Assembly: GCF_001429395.1 (NCBI RefSeq)
Contig: NZ_LMJT01000004.1
Coordinates: 87,127 to 151,126 of the forward strand
Reading direction: 5' to 3'
Length of the DNA stretch: 64,000 bases
Origin: Allobosea sp. Root381
GTDB lineage: Bacteria; Pseudomonadota; Alphaproteobacteria; Rhizobiales; Beijerinckiaceae
The translations under genes were made by a program, and so were the position numbers. Shown one piece after another: positions 29,587-38,702 of this stretch. The notes beneath the pieces were generated by a model. That model was not told where the DNA came from and did not search any database. It worked only from the letters and a program-made list of their open reading frames with translations. Each line of letters starts with the position of its first letter. The stretch's first letter is position 1.

Positions 29587-29604
29587 TAAGTAACCACTTA
29601 CTTA
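29587..29604. promoter_or_regulatory. Operator-like inverted repeat before dnaB
   Basis: TAAGTAA and TTACTTA are separated by CCAC, a perfect seven-base inverted repeat. It ends 12 bases before the dnaB ATG, next to the AAGG ribosome site. Its AT-rich symmetry resembles TetR-family operators, but no such regulator lies nearby. Confidence 0.45.
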
Positions 29605-29615
29605 TCAAGGCAGCC

Positions 29616-31103
29616 ATGGCCACCGCGACCGCCCTCGTCACCCGCCTCGAAAACCGCGAGGCCGAATTCCGCGTTCAGCCTCACAACATCGAGGCTGAGC
29701 AGGCGCTGCTGGGCGCGATGCTGGTCAACAACGACGCGTTCTATCGCGTCTCCGACTTCCTGGTGCCCGAGCACTTCTTCGAGCCGATCCACCAACGCGT
29801 CTTTGAGCTGGCATCGAGCCTGATCCGGGCCGGCAAGATCGCGACGCCGATCACGCTGAAGACCTTCGTCAATGATCTCGACCTCGGCGAAATCACGCCG
29901 AGCCAATATCTCGCGCGCCTCGCCGCCGAGGCGACGACCGTCATCAATGCCGGCGATTACGGCCGCACCATCTATGAGCTCGCGGTGCGCCGGCAGCTCA
30001 TCGGCGTCGGCGAGGACCTGGTGAACGTCGCCTATGACGCGCCGGTCGACATGGCGCCGCGCGAGCAGATCGAGGAAGCCGAGCGCAAGCTCTACGAACT
30101 CGCGGAAAAAGGCCGCTACGAGGGCGGCTTCCAGAAGTTCGACGGGGCGCTCAGGCTCGCCATCGACATGGCGGCGAGCGCCTATCAACGCGCCGGCGGC
30201 CTCTCGGGCATTTCCTCCGGCCTGCGGGACCTCGACCAGCGCATGGGCGGCCTGCAGCCCTCGGACCTGATCGTGCTCGCCGGCCGCCCGGCAATGGGCA
30301 AGACCTCGCTCGCCACCAACATCGCCTTCAACATCGCGAAGGCCTGGCGCGGCGAACGCCAGACCGACGGCTCGATCAAGACGGTCGATGGTGGCATCGT
30401 TGCCTTCTTCTCACTGGAAATGTCGGCCGACCAGCTCGCGACGCGTATCGTCGCCGAGCAATCGAGCATCTCCTCCTACAAGATCAGGCAGGGCCGCATC
30501 ACCGAGGGCGATTTCGCCCGGCTGACCGATGTCGCGGCGCAGATCGAGAAGCTGCCTCTCTATATCGACCAGACCGGCGGCATCTCGATCGCCCAGCTCG
30601 TTGCCCGCGCGCGCCGGCTGAAGCGCCAGAAGGGTCTCGACGTCCTGTTCATCGACTACCTGCAGTTGCTCTCGGGCTCCTCCAAGAACAACCAGAACCG
30701 CGTCCAGGAACTGACCGAGATCACCACCAGCCTGAAGGCGCTGGCGAAGGAGCTCGCCGTGCCGATCATCGCGCTGTCCCAGCTCTCGCGCCAGGTCGAG
30801 AGCCGCGACGACAAGCGCCCGCAGCTCTCGGACCTTCGCGAATCGGGCTCGATCGAGCAGGACGCCGACGTGGTGATGTTCGTCTACCGCGACGAGTACT
30901 ACCTCAAGGGCAAGGAGCCGCGCCCCGGCACCGAAGAACACAACAAGTGGCAGATCGAGATGGAGGCGGCCCATGGCGTGGCCGAGCTCATCATCGGCAA
31001 GCAGCGTCACGGCCCGACCGGAGCGATCGCGCTTCAGTTCGACGCCGAGGTGACACGCTTCTCCGATCGTGCAGACGACATGCGACTTCCGGACCGCGAA
31101 TGA
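29616..31103 (+). CDS. dnaB: Replicative DNA helicase DnaB
   Basis: Hexameric 5'-3' helicase of 495 residues. The N-terminal collar domain opens with QPHNIEAEQALLGAML. The RecA-like motor has Walker A GRPAMGKT at residues 223-230 and the VLFIDYLQLL Walker B. A short extra segment (GERQTDGSIK) sits inside the motor domain, as in other Hyphomicrobiales. There is no intein. The start overlaps none of its neighbours; an unusual inverted repeat precedes it. The stop overlaps the alr start (ATGA), coupling the two genes. Confidence 0.97.
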   Translation: MATATALVTRLENREAEFRVQPHNIEAEQALLGAMLVNNDAFYRVSDFLVPEHFFEPIHQRVFELASSLIRAGKIATPITLKTFVNDLDLGEITPSQYLARLAAEATTVINAGDYGRTIYELAVRRQLIGVGEDLVNVAYDAPVDMAPREQIEEAERKLYELAEKGRYEGGFQKFDGALRLAIDMAASAYQRAGGLSGISSGLRDLDQRMGGLQPSDLIVLAGRPAMGKTSLATNIAFNIAKAWRGERQTDGSIKTVDGGIVAFFSLEMSADQLATRIVAEQSSISSYKIRQGRITEGDFARLTDVAAQIEKLPLYIDQTGGISIAQLVARARRLKRQKGLDVLFIDYLQLLSGSSKNNQNRVQELTEITTSLKALAKELAVPIIALSQLSRQVESRDDKRPQLSDLRESGSIEQDADVVMFVYRDEYYLKGKEPRPGTEEHNKWQIEMEAAHGVAELIIGKQRHGPTGAIALQFDAEVTRFSDRADDMRLPDRE

Positions 31104-32236
31104 TGATTTTCGACACGCCCGCCTCCGGCGCCCATGGCGCCACGCTGACCATCGACCTCGGCGCGCTGGTGGCGAACTGGCGTGCGCTCGGCGAGCGTGC
31201 CGGGGCGGGTGCGGAAGCCGGCGCTGTGGTCAAGGCCGACGCCTATGGCATCGGCATCGAGCCGGCCGTGACCGCGCTGTCGCGGGCGGGCTGCCGGAGC
31301 TTCTTCGTCGCGCATGTTTCCGAAGGCATCCGGGCGCGCGCCGTCGCTCCCGAGGCGCCGGTCTATGTCCTCAACGGGCTCCTGCCGGGCAGCTGCGACG
31401 TCTTTGCCCAGCACGAGCTTTCTCCCGTGCTCGGCTCGCATGAGGAGCTGCTCGAATGGGCGGCCTTCCGGCAGACCGGCGCCAATGCGCGGCCCGCTGC
31501 CCTGCATGTCGACACCGCGATGAACCGGCTTGGCCTTTGGGCCGGCGAAGGGTTGAACCTCGCCCGCGAGAAGGCGGGCGCGATCTCGGCAGCCGGCATC
31601 GGGCTGGTGATGAGCCATTTCGCCTCTTCCGAGGACGAGACCGACCCGGCCAATGCCCGCCAGATCGCGGCCTTCGCCGAGATCGCCGCCGCATTTCCGG
31701 GGCTGCCGGCCTCGCTCAAGAACTCCTCGGGGCATTTCCTGAAGGAATGTCCGTCCTACCAGCTGACCCGGCCGGGATACGGCCTCTATGGCGGCAACCC
31801 GACGCCCGGCCTGCCGAACCCGATGCGCCCCGTCGTCGGGCTGGAATCTCGGATTATCCAGGTGCGCGAGGTCGAGCCCGGCACGCAGGTCGGCTATAAC
31901 GGGCGCTGGACCGCCAAGCGGAAGAGCCGGCTCGCGACGATCTGCCTCGGCTATGCCGACGGCTATCCGCGCAATGCGAGCTGGACCGACAAGAGCACGG
32001 GCGGCTCGGCGATCGTCGGCGGCGTCGCCTGCCCCTTCGTCGGCTCCGTTTCGATGGATCTGATCATCGTCGACGTCACGGCGGCACCTGTCGCCGCAGC
32101 GAAGCGTGGCGAGCCGGCGACGCTGATCGGTGGTGCGCTCGATCTCGAGACGGTCGGGGCCGGTGCCAAGACGATCGGCTACGAGATCCTGACCAGTCTC
32201 GGCCGGCGCCATGCGCGGCGCTATGTGGGGCTTTGA
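31100..32236 (+). CDS. alr: Alanine racemase
   Basis: PLP enzyme interconverting L- and D-alanine for peptidoglycan, 378 residues. PLP binds the Lys of VVKADAYGIG; the C-terminal catalytic Tyr is in the VGYNGRW region. The start is either ATG 31100 or the next codon; the first overlaps the dnaB stop. GYADGYPR and FVGSVSMDLI are typical Alr motifs. A composite repeat element begins 17 bases after the stop. Confidence 0.96.
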   Translation: MMIFDTPASGAHGATLTIDLGALVANWRALGERAGAGAEAGAVVKADAYGIGIEPAVTALSRAGCRSFFVAHVSEGIRARAVAPEAPVYVLNGLLPGSCDVFAQHELSPVLGSHEELLEWAAFRQTGANARPAALHVDTAMNRLGLWAGEGLNLAREKAGAISAAGIGLVMSHFASSEDETDPANARQIAAFAEIAAAFPGLPASLKNSSGHFLKECPSYQLTRPGYGLYGGNPTPGLPNPMRPVVGLESRIIQVREVEPGTQVGYNGRWTAKRKSRLATICLGYADGYPRNASWTDKSTGGSAIVGGVACPFVGSVSMDLIIVDVTAAPVAAAKRGEPATLIGGALDLETVGAGAKTIGYEILTSLGRRHARRYVGL

Positions 32237-32253
32237 CGTGAGCGGCGATAGGC

Positions 32254-32331
32254 GCGTCGTGCTCGGGCTCGACCCGAGCATCACCTGCGAGAGATTCTCG
32301 GGTCTGCGCTTCGCTTCGCCCAGAATGACGC
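32254..32331. repeat. Composite palindromic repeat, copy A
   Basis: First half CGTCGTGCTCGGGCTCGACC, second half GAGATTCTCGGGTCTGCGCT ending AATGACGC. The second half is nearly identical to copy B at 52530-52608, and the first half matches copies B and C. The ends GCGTCGT and ATGACGC form an imperfect inverted pair. The copy stops three bases before the radA ATG. Confidence 0.7.
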
Positions 32332-32334
32332 CTG

Positions 32335-33729
32335 ATGGCTAAACGCGGCCCGACCTATACCTGCCAGAACTGCGGCGCTGTCTATCACCGCTGGCAGGGC
32401 AAATGCGACGCCTGCGGAACATGGTCCTCGCTCTCCGAAGAGGCGCAGGCCGCGCCCGTTCCCGGCGCGCGCGGTTCGTCGGGCAAGGCGCGCGGTCGGG
32501 TCTTCGCGCTGGAGAGCCTGAAGGGCGACACCCAGGACGCACCGCGCATCGTCTCGCGCATCGGCGAGCTCGACCGCGTCACCGGCGGCGGCTTCGTGCC
32601 GGGCTCGGTGCTGCTGATCGGCGGCGACCCAGGCATCGGCAAGTCGACGCTGCTGATGCAGGCCTGCGCGGCACTCGCCCTGTCGGGTCGACGCGTCGTC
32701 TATGTTTCGGGCGAGGAATCGACCGGGCAGGTCCGGCTGCGCGCCGAGCGCATGGGGCTGGCCGATGCGCCGGTCGATCTCGCTTCCGAGACCAATGTCG
32801 AGGATATCATCGCGACGCTGGGGCAAGGCACCCGCCCTGCCCTCGTCGTGATCGACTCGATCCAGACCATGTGGTCGGGCGAGGTCGAGAGCGCGCCGGG
32901 CACAGTGACGCAGGTGCGCGGCTCGGCCCAGGCCCTGATCCGCTACGCCAAGACCAGCGGCGCCTGCCTCATCCTGGTCGGACACGTCACCAAGGACGGG
33001 CAGATCGCAGGGCCGCGCGTCGTCGAGCACATGGTCGACGCCGTCCTCTCCTTCGAGGGAGAAGGTGCCCATGCCTTCCGCATCCTGCGCGGGCAGAAGA
33101 ACCGCTTCGGCGCTACCGACGAGATCGGCGTGTTCGAGATGACCGGGAAGGGCCTGTCGGAAGTCGGCAATCCCTCCGCACTCTTCCTGGCTGGTCGGGA
33201 TCAAGCTGCGCCGGGCGCCGCGGTGTTCGCGGGTGTCGAGGGCACGCGGCCGGTTCTCGTCGAGATCCAGGCTCTGGTGGCCCCGACCTCGCTCGGTACC
33301 CCGCGACGCGCCGTGGTCGGCTGGGAGAACAGCCGTCTCGCGATGGTGCTGGCCGTGCTGGAAACGCATGGCGGCCTGCGGCTCGGCCAGCACGACGTCT
33401 ATCTCAACGTCGCCGGCGGTCTGCGCGTAAACGAACCCGCCGCCGACCTCGCCGTGGCGGCAGCGCTGGTCTCTTCGCTCACGGGGGCGATTTTGCCGCC
33501 GGAATCAGTTTATTTTGGCGAGATCGCGCTATCGGGCGCGATCCGGCCGGTCTCGGTGGCGGCTGCGCGGCTGCGAGAGGCCTCGAAACTGGGCTTCGAG
33601 GCGGCGCTGATGCCGTCCGGCGGCGCCGATGCGGGCGACGGCGGCGGGCTGAACCTGAAGCGATTCGGCCATGTCACGGAACTCGTTGCCGATATCGCCG
33701 CCCGCGCGCCTCGCAGAGATGTGAAATGA
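32335..33729 (+). CDS. radA: DNA repair protein RadA
   Basis: 464-residue RecA-like protein that aids branch migration. A zinc finger uses C10, C13, C24 and C27. Walker A GGDPGIGKS spans residues 96-104, the RadA-specific KNRFG motif residues 255-259, and a Lon-like domain fills the C-terminus. The start MAKRGPTYTCQNCG is the conserved one. No Shine-Dalgarno sequence is visible because a repeat element runs up to the start codon. It precedes cvpA and purF, a common order. Confidence 0.96.
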   Translation: MAKRGPTYTCQNCGAVYHRWQGKCDACGTWSSLSEEAQAAPVPGARGSSGKARGRVFALESLKGDTQDAPRIVSRIGELDRVTGGGFVPGSVLLIGGDPGIGKSTLLMQACAALALSGRRVVYVSGEESTGQVRLRAERMGLADAPVDLASETNVEDIIATLGQGTRPALVVIDSIQTMWSGEVESAPGTVTQVRGSAQALIRYAKTSGACLILVGHVTKDGQIAGPRVVEHMVDAVLSFEGEGAHAFRILRGQKNRFGATDEIGVFEMTGKGLSEVGNPSALFLAGRDQAAPGAAVFAGVEGTRPVLVEIQALVAPTSLGTPRRAVVGWENSRLAMVLAVLETHGGLRLGQHDVYLNVAGGLRVNEPAADLAVAAALVSSLTGAILPPESVYFGEIALSGAIRPVSVAAARLREASKLGFEAALMPSGGADAGDGGGLNLKRFGHVTELVADIAARAPRRDVK

Positions 33730-33834
33730 GGGCGTCGCAATAGTGACGCAGCCGGCGCGAGCGCGTATAGCAAAGCCGATACGGCCAGCCCATATGACGC
33801 GGGCCATTCCCGGCACCAACGAAGCGGCTCCTCC

Positions 33835-34512
33835 ATGCCTGTGACCATCCTCGATCTCGTCGTCATCGGCGTGGTTCTGATCTCGGCATTGCTGGCAGCC
33901 GTCCGCGGACTGACGCGCGAGGTGCTGGCGATTGCCTCCTGGGCGGCGGCGGCAGCCGTCGCCTGGATCTTCCACCCGCAGTTGCTGCCGGTGGTAAAGC
34001 AGTACGTTCCCAACGACACCATTGCGCTGATCGCCGCGATCGCCTCGCTGTTCCTCGTGACGCTGATCGTCGTTTCGCTGGTGACGGCGCGGATCTCGGA
34101 TTTCGTGCTCGATTCGCGCATCGGCGCGCTCGACCGCACGCTGGGCTTCGTCTTCGGCGCGGGCCGCGGGATCCTGCTCGCCGTGATCGGCTACCTCTTC
34201 TTCGCCGCCCTGATGGGCGACAAGAACATGCCGGCCTGGGCCAAGGACGCCAAGGCCAAGCCGATGCTGGAGGAAACCGGCCGCTCGCTGCTGGCCATGC
34301 TGCCTCAGGACGTGAACGCCGATTTCGTCAAGAAGCTGCTGAAACCCAAGGGCGAGGGCGAGCCGACCGATGCGCCGGCCGAGGAGCCGCGCCAGCCTGC
34401 CGGCACCGACCCGCAGCGCCGCAGCGACGTTCCCAACACCACCGACCGGCAGGCACTGCAGCGCACCATCGACGCCACCCGCCCGACGACGCCTGCCCCA
34501 ACCCGTCCGTAA
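33835..34512 (+). CDS. cvpA: CvpA family inner membrane protein
   Basis: 225 residues. Four hydrophobic helices occupy about residues 5-25, 29-48, 61-85 and 103-128, followed by a hydrophilic Pro/Arg/Thr-rich tail (about 160-225). CvpA was named for colicin V export and lies before purF in many genomes, as here. The true activity is not settled; links to envelope integrity have been reported for the family. The tail is longer and more disordered than in E. coli. Confidence 0.9.
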   Translation: MPVTILDLVVIGVVLISALLAAVRGLTREVLAIASWAAAAAVAWIFHPQLLPVVKQYVPNDTIALIAAIASLFLVTLIVVSLVTARISDFVLDSRIGALDRTLGFVFGAGRGILLAVIGYLFFAALMGDKNMPAWAKDAKAKPMLEETGRSLLAMLPQDVNADFVKKLLKPKGEGEPTDAPAEEPRQPAGTDPQRRSDVPNTTDRQALQRTIDATRPTTPAPTRP

Positions 34513-34558
34513 TTCGAGCGTAGAGCAGCGGCCGTCAACGCCGCATGGAGCCTTGAGA

Positions 34559-36046
34559 ATGATCTCGCAGTCCGGGACTAAGGCCGCCAAAACCGACACC
34601 GCTTTCGATCCTTACGCCGACCGCCTGCGCGAGGAATGCGGCGTGTTCGGCATCTTCGGCCATGCCGACGCCGCGGCGCTGACCGCGCTCGGCCTGCATG
34701 CGCTGCAGCATCGCGGACAGGAAGCAGCCGGCATCGTCTCCTTCGACGGCACGCGCTTCCAGTCGGAGCGTCGCCTCGGCCTCGTCGGCGATGCCTTCTC
34801 GGAAGCCTCGGTGATCGACAAGCTCAAGGGTATGCAGGCGATCGGCCATGTGCGCTACTCGACCACCGGCGAAACGATCCTGCGCAACGTGCAGCCGCTT
34901 TTCGCGGAGCTGCATGGCGGCGGCTTCGCTGTTGCCCATAACGGCAACCTGACGAACGGGCTGACGCTGCGCCGCAATCTCGTCCGCGACGGCGCCATCT
35001 ATCAGTCGACCTCCGACACCGAGGTGCTGCTGCACCTCGTCGCGCGCAGCCGCAAGCCGCAGTTCATCGAGCGCTTCGTCGAGGCGATCCGCCAGATCGA
35101 AGGTGCCTATGCCTTCGTCGGCATCACCAACAAGAAGCTGATCGGCGCCCGCGATCCGCTTGGCATTCGCCCGCTGGTGCTGGGCGAGTTGGACGGCGCG
35201 CCCATCCTGACCTCGGAGACCTGCGCGCTTGACATCATCGGCGCCAAGTTCATCCGGGAAATCGAGAACGGCGAGGTCGTCGTAATCTCGGAGAGCGGGA
35301 TCGAGAGCCACAAGCCCTTCCCGGCCATGCCCGAGCGACCCTGCATCTTCGAGTACATCTATTTCGCGCGCCCGGATTCGATCGTGAAGGGCCGCAGCAT
35401 CTATGAGCATCGCAAGGCAATGGGAGCCCAGCTGGCGATGGAATCGCCGGCGAACGCCGACGTGATCGTGCCGGTGCCGGATTCCGGTGTGCCTGCGGCG
35501 CTGGGCTATGCGCAGGCCAGCGGCATCCCGTTCGAGCTCGGGATCATCCGCAACCACTATGTCGGCCGCACCTTTATCGAGCCGACCCAGAAGGTCCGCG
35601 AGCTCGGCGTGAAGCTGAAGCATTCGGCCAACCGCTCGGTCGTCGAGGGCAAGAGCATCGTGCTCGTCGACGATTCGATCGTGCGCGGCACGACCTCGTT
35701 CAAGATCGTCAAGATGATGCGCGAGGCCGGCGCCCGCGAGGTGCATTTCCGCATCTCCTCGCCGCCGATCACCCATCCCGACTATTACGGCATCGACACG
35801 CCGGACCGCGAGAAGCTGCTCGCCGCGACGCATTCGCTCGAGGAGATGCGGCAGTTCGTCGGTGCCGATTCGCTCGCCTTCATCTCGGTCGACGGGCTCT
35901 ATCGGGCGATGGGCCATGAGCGGCGCGACCCCACCCGGCCGCAATTCACCGATCATTGCTTCACCGGCGACTATCCGACCTCGCTCACCGATGTGATCGG
36001 CGAGAGCGCCAAGCAGACGATTTCGCTGCTCGCAGAAGCCGGCTGA
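34559..36046 (+). CDS. purF: Amidophosphoribosyltransferase
   Basis: First committed step of purine synthesis, 495 residues. The catalytic Cys is C27 in EECGVFGIFG; residues 1-26 would be a propeptide removed in maturation. The PRPP loop is VLVDDSIVRGTTS from residue 368. The overall sequence is of the Bacillus-like type, yet the C-terminal cluster reads TDHCFTGDYP, so the first cysteine of the usual CxxC pair is missing. A 4Fe-4S centre may therefore be absent. The start at MISQSGTKAAKTD follows cvpA by 46 bases. Confidence 0.96.
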   Translation: MISQSGTKAAKTDTAFDPYADRLREECGVFGIFGHADAAALTALGLHALQHRGQEAAGIVSFDGTRFQSERRLGLVGDAFSEASVIDKLKGMQAIGHVRYSTTGETILRNVQPLFAELHGGGFAVAHNGNLTNGLTLRRNLVRDGAIYQSTSDTEVLLHLVARSRKPQFIERFVEAIRQIEGAYAFVGITNKKLIGARDPLGIRPLVLGELDGAPILTSETCALDIIGAKFIREIENGEVVVISESGIESHKPFPAMPERPCIFEYIYFARPDSIVKGRSIYEHRKAMGAQLAMESPANADVIVPVPDSGVPAALGYAQASGIPFELGIIRNHYVGRTFIEPTQKVRELGVKLKHSANRSVVEGKSIVLVDDSIVRGTTSFKIVKMMREAGAREVHFRISSPPITHPDYYGIDTPDREKLLAATHSLEEMRQFVGADSLAFISVDGLYRAMGHERRDPTRPQFTDHCFTGDYPTSLTDVIGESAKQTISLLAEAG

Positions 36047-36104
36047 GCCCGCGACACGACAATCTCAGCTTCAGCCTTTATCGTGAGAGGGCGCTGAATG
36101 CGGC

Positions 36105-36158
36105 GTCTCGCCGGATGCTCCCGCCGCCGCCGCGGCGAGCTGGAGCATCCGGCGAGAC
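36105..36158. repeat. Large palindromic element between purF and the SDR gene
   Basis: Arms GTCTCGCCGGATGCTCC (36105-36121) and GGAGCATCCGGCGAGAC (36142-36158) are perfectly complementary over 17 bases. The 20-base loop contains a CCGCCG/CGGCGG-type inner hairpin. No T-run follows. It could be a REP-like element or an mRNA 3' stabiliser. Confidence 0.65.
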
Positions 36159-36214
36159 ACGCCTGAGGTGCTCCCCAGGATGAGGGCTGAGGATCGGTCC
36201 AGGGGGACGAACGA

Positions 36215-36955
36215 ATGACCAAGCCTCTCGAAGGGCGCATCGCGCTCGTCACCGGCGCCTCGCGCGGTATCGGGCGCGCTGCCGCCTTGGCTTTCGCCGC
36301 AGCGGGGGCCCATGTCGTCGCGCTCGCCCGCACGACCGGGGCGCTCGAGGAACTCGACGACGAGATTGGCGCGCTCAGGGGCACCGCGACGCTGGTTCCG
36401 GTCGATCTCGGCGATGCGCCGGCGATCGAAAAGCTCGGCGCCGCATTGCTTCAGCGCTGGGGCAGGCTCGACATCCTGCTCGCCAATGCCGGCATCCTCG
36501 GCCCGCTCTCGCCGCTGACCCACGCCTCGCCGAAGGAATGGGCCAAGGTGTTCGACACCAACGTCACCGCCAACTGGCGGCTGCTGAAGTCGGTCGAGCC
36601 CGCGCTGCAGGCCTCCGACGCCGCCCGTGTGATCCTGATGTCCTCGGGCGCGGCCCATAAATGCCTCGCCTATTGGGGGCCGTACTCGATCTCGAAGGCG
36701 GCGGTCGAGGCGATGGGGCGGACCTATGCGGCCGAGACCGTGACGACGCCTATGAAGGTGATGATGGTCAATCCTGGGCCGCTGCGCACGCGCATGCGGG
36801 CCGACGCGATGCCGGGTGAAGACCCGATGACGCTGAGGACACCGGAAGATCTCGCCCCGCATCTCGTCGCGATCGCCTCGCCTGATTGGGCCGAGACCGG
36901 CAAGATCTACGACTTCCCGCAGGGCAAGGTGCTCACCCCGCAGCTGCCGGCCTGA
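36215..36955 (+). CDS. SDR family NAD(P)-dependent oxidoreductase
   Basis: 246-residue classical short-chain dehydrogenase. The cofactor motif is TGASRGIG at residues 13-20; NAG at 91-93; the catalytic S143/S144, Y157 and K161 (YSISK) are all present. A strong AGGGGG site precedes the ATG. The substrate cannot be read from the sequence. It follows purF on the same strand, a placement seen in other Hyphomicrobiales, but it is separated by a large hairpin and need not be part of purine synthesis. Confidence 0.9.
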   Translation: MTKPLEGRIALVTGASRGIGRAAALAFAAAGAHVVALARTTGALEELDDEIGALRGTATLVPVDLGDAPAIEKLGAALLQRWGRLDILLANAGILGPLSPLTHASPKEWAKVFDTNVTANWRLLKSVEPALQASDAARVILMSSGAAHKCLAYWGPYSISKAAVEAMGRTYAAETVTTPMKVMMVNPGPLRTRMRADAMPGEDPMTLRTPEDLAPHLVAIASPDWAETGKIYDFPQGKVLTPQLPA

Positions 36956-37115
36956 TCTTCCTTCTTCCCTCGGCGGGAGAGGATGTCTGCGGAGTAGACG
37001 AATAAGGGAAGGGTCGCGCCAGCGGCCCTTTTTCTATTTCGGAGAGGTTCCGCCCTCATCGGTCGGCGCTTCTCGCTGCCACCTTCTCCCCCGAGAAGAG
37101 AAGGAAAGGCCTGCT
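36956..37115. other. Convergent intergenic region SDR-der
   Basis: 160 bases between convergent genes. Besides the terminator, 36966-37005 (GGCGGGAGAGGATG) and 37080-37108 (CACCTTCTCCCCCGAGAAG) look like decayed copies of the abundant Hyphomicrobiales intergenic repeat with a CACCTTCTCCC core. Identification is by resemblance only. Confidence 0.35.
37009..37033 (+). terminator. Rho-independent terminator after the SDR gene
   Basis: AAGGGTCG pairs with CGGCCCTT (one G-T pair) around a six-base loop, followed by five T. It ends plus-strand transcription from purF/SDR before the convergent der gene. Confidence 0.75.
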
Positions 37116-38537
37116 TCAGCGCTTCCCCTTGTCGTAGGGGTTTTCGCCACCGCGCGTGTGCAGCCGGATCGGCGTTCCCGGCAGGTCGAAGCCTTCGCGC
37201 AGGTTGTTGACCAGGTAGCGGGTGTAGGACACCGGCAAATGGTCAAGCTGGTTGCCGAAGAGCGCAAAGGTCGGCGGGCGGGCCTTGGCCTGGGTCATGT
37301 AGCGGATCTTGATGCGCCGGCCCGCGACCGCCGGGGGCGGATGCGCCGACAACACGCCTTCAAGCCAGCGATTGATCCGGGCCGTCGAGATGCGGCGATT
37401 CCAGACGTCATAGGCGGAGAACACCGCCTGCATCAGCCGGTCGATGCCCTCGCCGGCAAGCCCTGAGAGCGGAACGATCGGCACGCCACGCACCTGCGCC
37501 AGCAGGTAGCCCGCCTTTTCCTTGAGCTCGGCCAGCAGGCCGTTCTTGTCAGCAACCAGGTCCCATTTGTTCAGGCCTATGACGACGGCCCTGCCCTCTC
37601 GCTCGATCAGATCGACCAGGGTCAGGTCCTGCTTCTCGAAGGGAATCGTCGAATCCAGCAGCACGACGACGACCTCGGCGAAGCGGATCGCGCGCAGCGA
37701 ATCCTGCACCGACATCTTCTCGAGCTTCTCTTCGATACGGGCGCGCTTGCGCATGCCGGCCGTGTCGAAGAGCTTCACCGGCTTGCCGCGCCATTCGTAG
37801 TCGACGGAGATGGTGTCGCGGGTGATGCCGGCCTCCGGGCCGACGAGCAGGCGCTCTTCGCCGATCATGCGGTTGACCAGCGTCGACTTGCCCGCATTCG
37901 GCCGGCCGATGATGGTGACGCGCAGCGGCTTGCTGGGATCGCTATACGCACCCTCGTCCTCGCTCTCGTCGCGAGCGGCCGGCGCATCGACCCATCTCTT
38001 GTCGCCATAGCTCTCGTCGAAGGGCTCCTCTTCCTCAGGCTCGACGTCGACGAAGGGGGCGAGCGCCTCGAGCAGGTCGGAGGTGCCTTCGCCATGCTCG
38101 GCCGAGAACGGCACGGGATCGCCCAGCCCCAGCGCATAGGATTCGAAGATGCCGTCCAGACCCTTCTTTCCCTCGGCCTTGTTGGCGAGCAGGATCACCG
38201 GCTTGCCGGATTTGCGCACCAGATCGGCAAAGGGCTGGTCCATCGGCGTCAGCCCGAGCCTGGCGTCGATCATGAAGAGGATGACATCGGCCTGGGCGAT
38301 CGCGGTCTCGGTCTGGGCCCTCATCCGGCCGGCCAGCGAGGCCGGATCGGCCTCCTCGAGGCCGGCCGTGTCGATGATGTTGAAACGCAGATGGCCGAGC
38401 GCGGCCTCGCCCTCGCGGCGGTCACGGGTCACGCCCGGCCGGTCGTCGACCAGCGCGAGCTTCTTGCCGACGAGGCGGTTGAACAGCGTCGACTTGCCGA
38501 CATTGGGCCGGCCGATGATGGCGACGGTGGCGGTCAT
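37116..38537 (-). CDS. der: Ribosome-associated GTPase Der (EngA)
   Basis: Double-GTPase needed for 50S maturation, 473 residues from [16 protein letters not shown] domain 1 has GRPNVGKS at residues 9-16; G domain 2 has GRPNAGKS near 208; a KH-like C-terminal domain contains [18 protein letters not shown]. An acidic linker ([11 protein letters not shown]) joins the G domains. A longer frame adds 18 residues without support. It follows the YfgM-like gene, an order conserved in proteobacteria, but a terminator-like hairpin lies between them. Confidence 0.97.
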   Translation of the reverse strand: MTATVAIIGRPNVGKSTLFNRLVGKKLALVDDRPGVTRDRREGEAALGHLRFNIIDTAGLEEADPASLAGRMRAQTETAIAQADVILFMIDARLGLTPMDQPFADLVRKSGKPVILLANKAEGKKGLDGIFESYALGLGDPVPFSAEHGEGTSDLLEALAPFVDVEPEEEEPFDESYGDKRWVDAPAARDESEDEGAYSDPSKPLRVTIIGRPNAGKSTLVNRMIGEERLLVGPEAGITRDTISVDYEWRGKPVKLFDTAGMRKRARIEEKLEKMSVQDSLRAIRFAEVVVVLLDSTIPFEKQDLTLVDLIEREGRAVVIGLNKWDLVADKNGLLAELKEKAGYLLAQVRGVPIVPLSGLAGEGIDRLMQAVFSAYDVWNRRISTARINRWLEGVLSAHPPPAVAGRRIKIRYMTQAKARPPTFALFGNQLDHLPVSYTRYLVNNLREGFDLPGTPIRLHTRGGENPYDKGKR

Positions 38538-38611
38538 GGTGTTGTCCAGTCTCAACAGCGTCGTTCCGGGGCACGGGGCCGTTCCGGACATCCATGAATA
38601 CAGGTCGACGC

Positions 38612-38652
38612 AAAAAGGAAAGGCCGATCGCCGCTCGACGCGGCTTCGGCCT
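38612..38652 (-). terminator. Terminator-like hairpin between the YfgM-like gene and der
   Basis: On the minus strand AGGCCGA and TCGGCCT enclose an inner GCCGC/GCGGC stem, followed by TTCCTTTTT. It lies about 50 bases after the YfgM-like stop and would end or reduce read-through into der. Confidence 0.65.
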
Positions 38653-38702
38653 CTGTTTGCAGGCTGCGAGCTCGACCTCCGGCCGGGCCCTGTTAGATCG
38701 AG

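Noticed and set aside
29409..29597. Possible divergent regulator gene next to the dnaB inverted repeat
   Set aside because: The minus-strand frame reads through the rplI terminator and shows no helix-turn-helix, so it does not supply a TetR partner.
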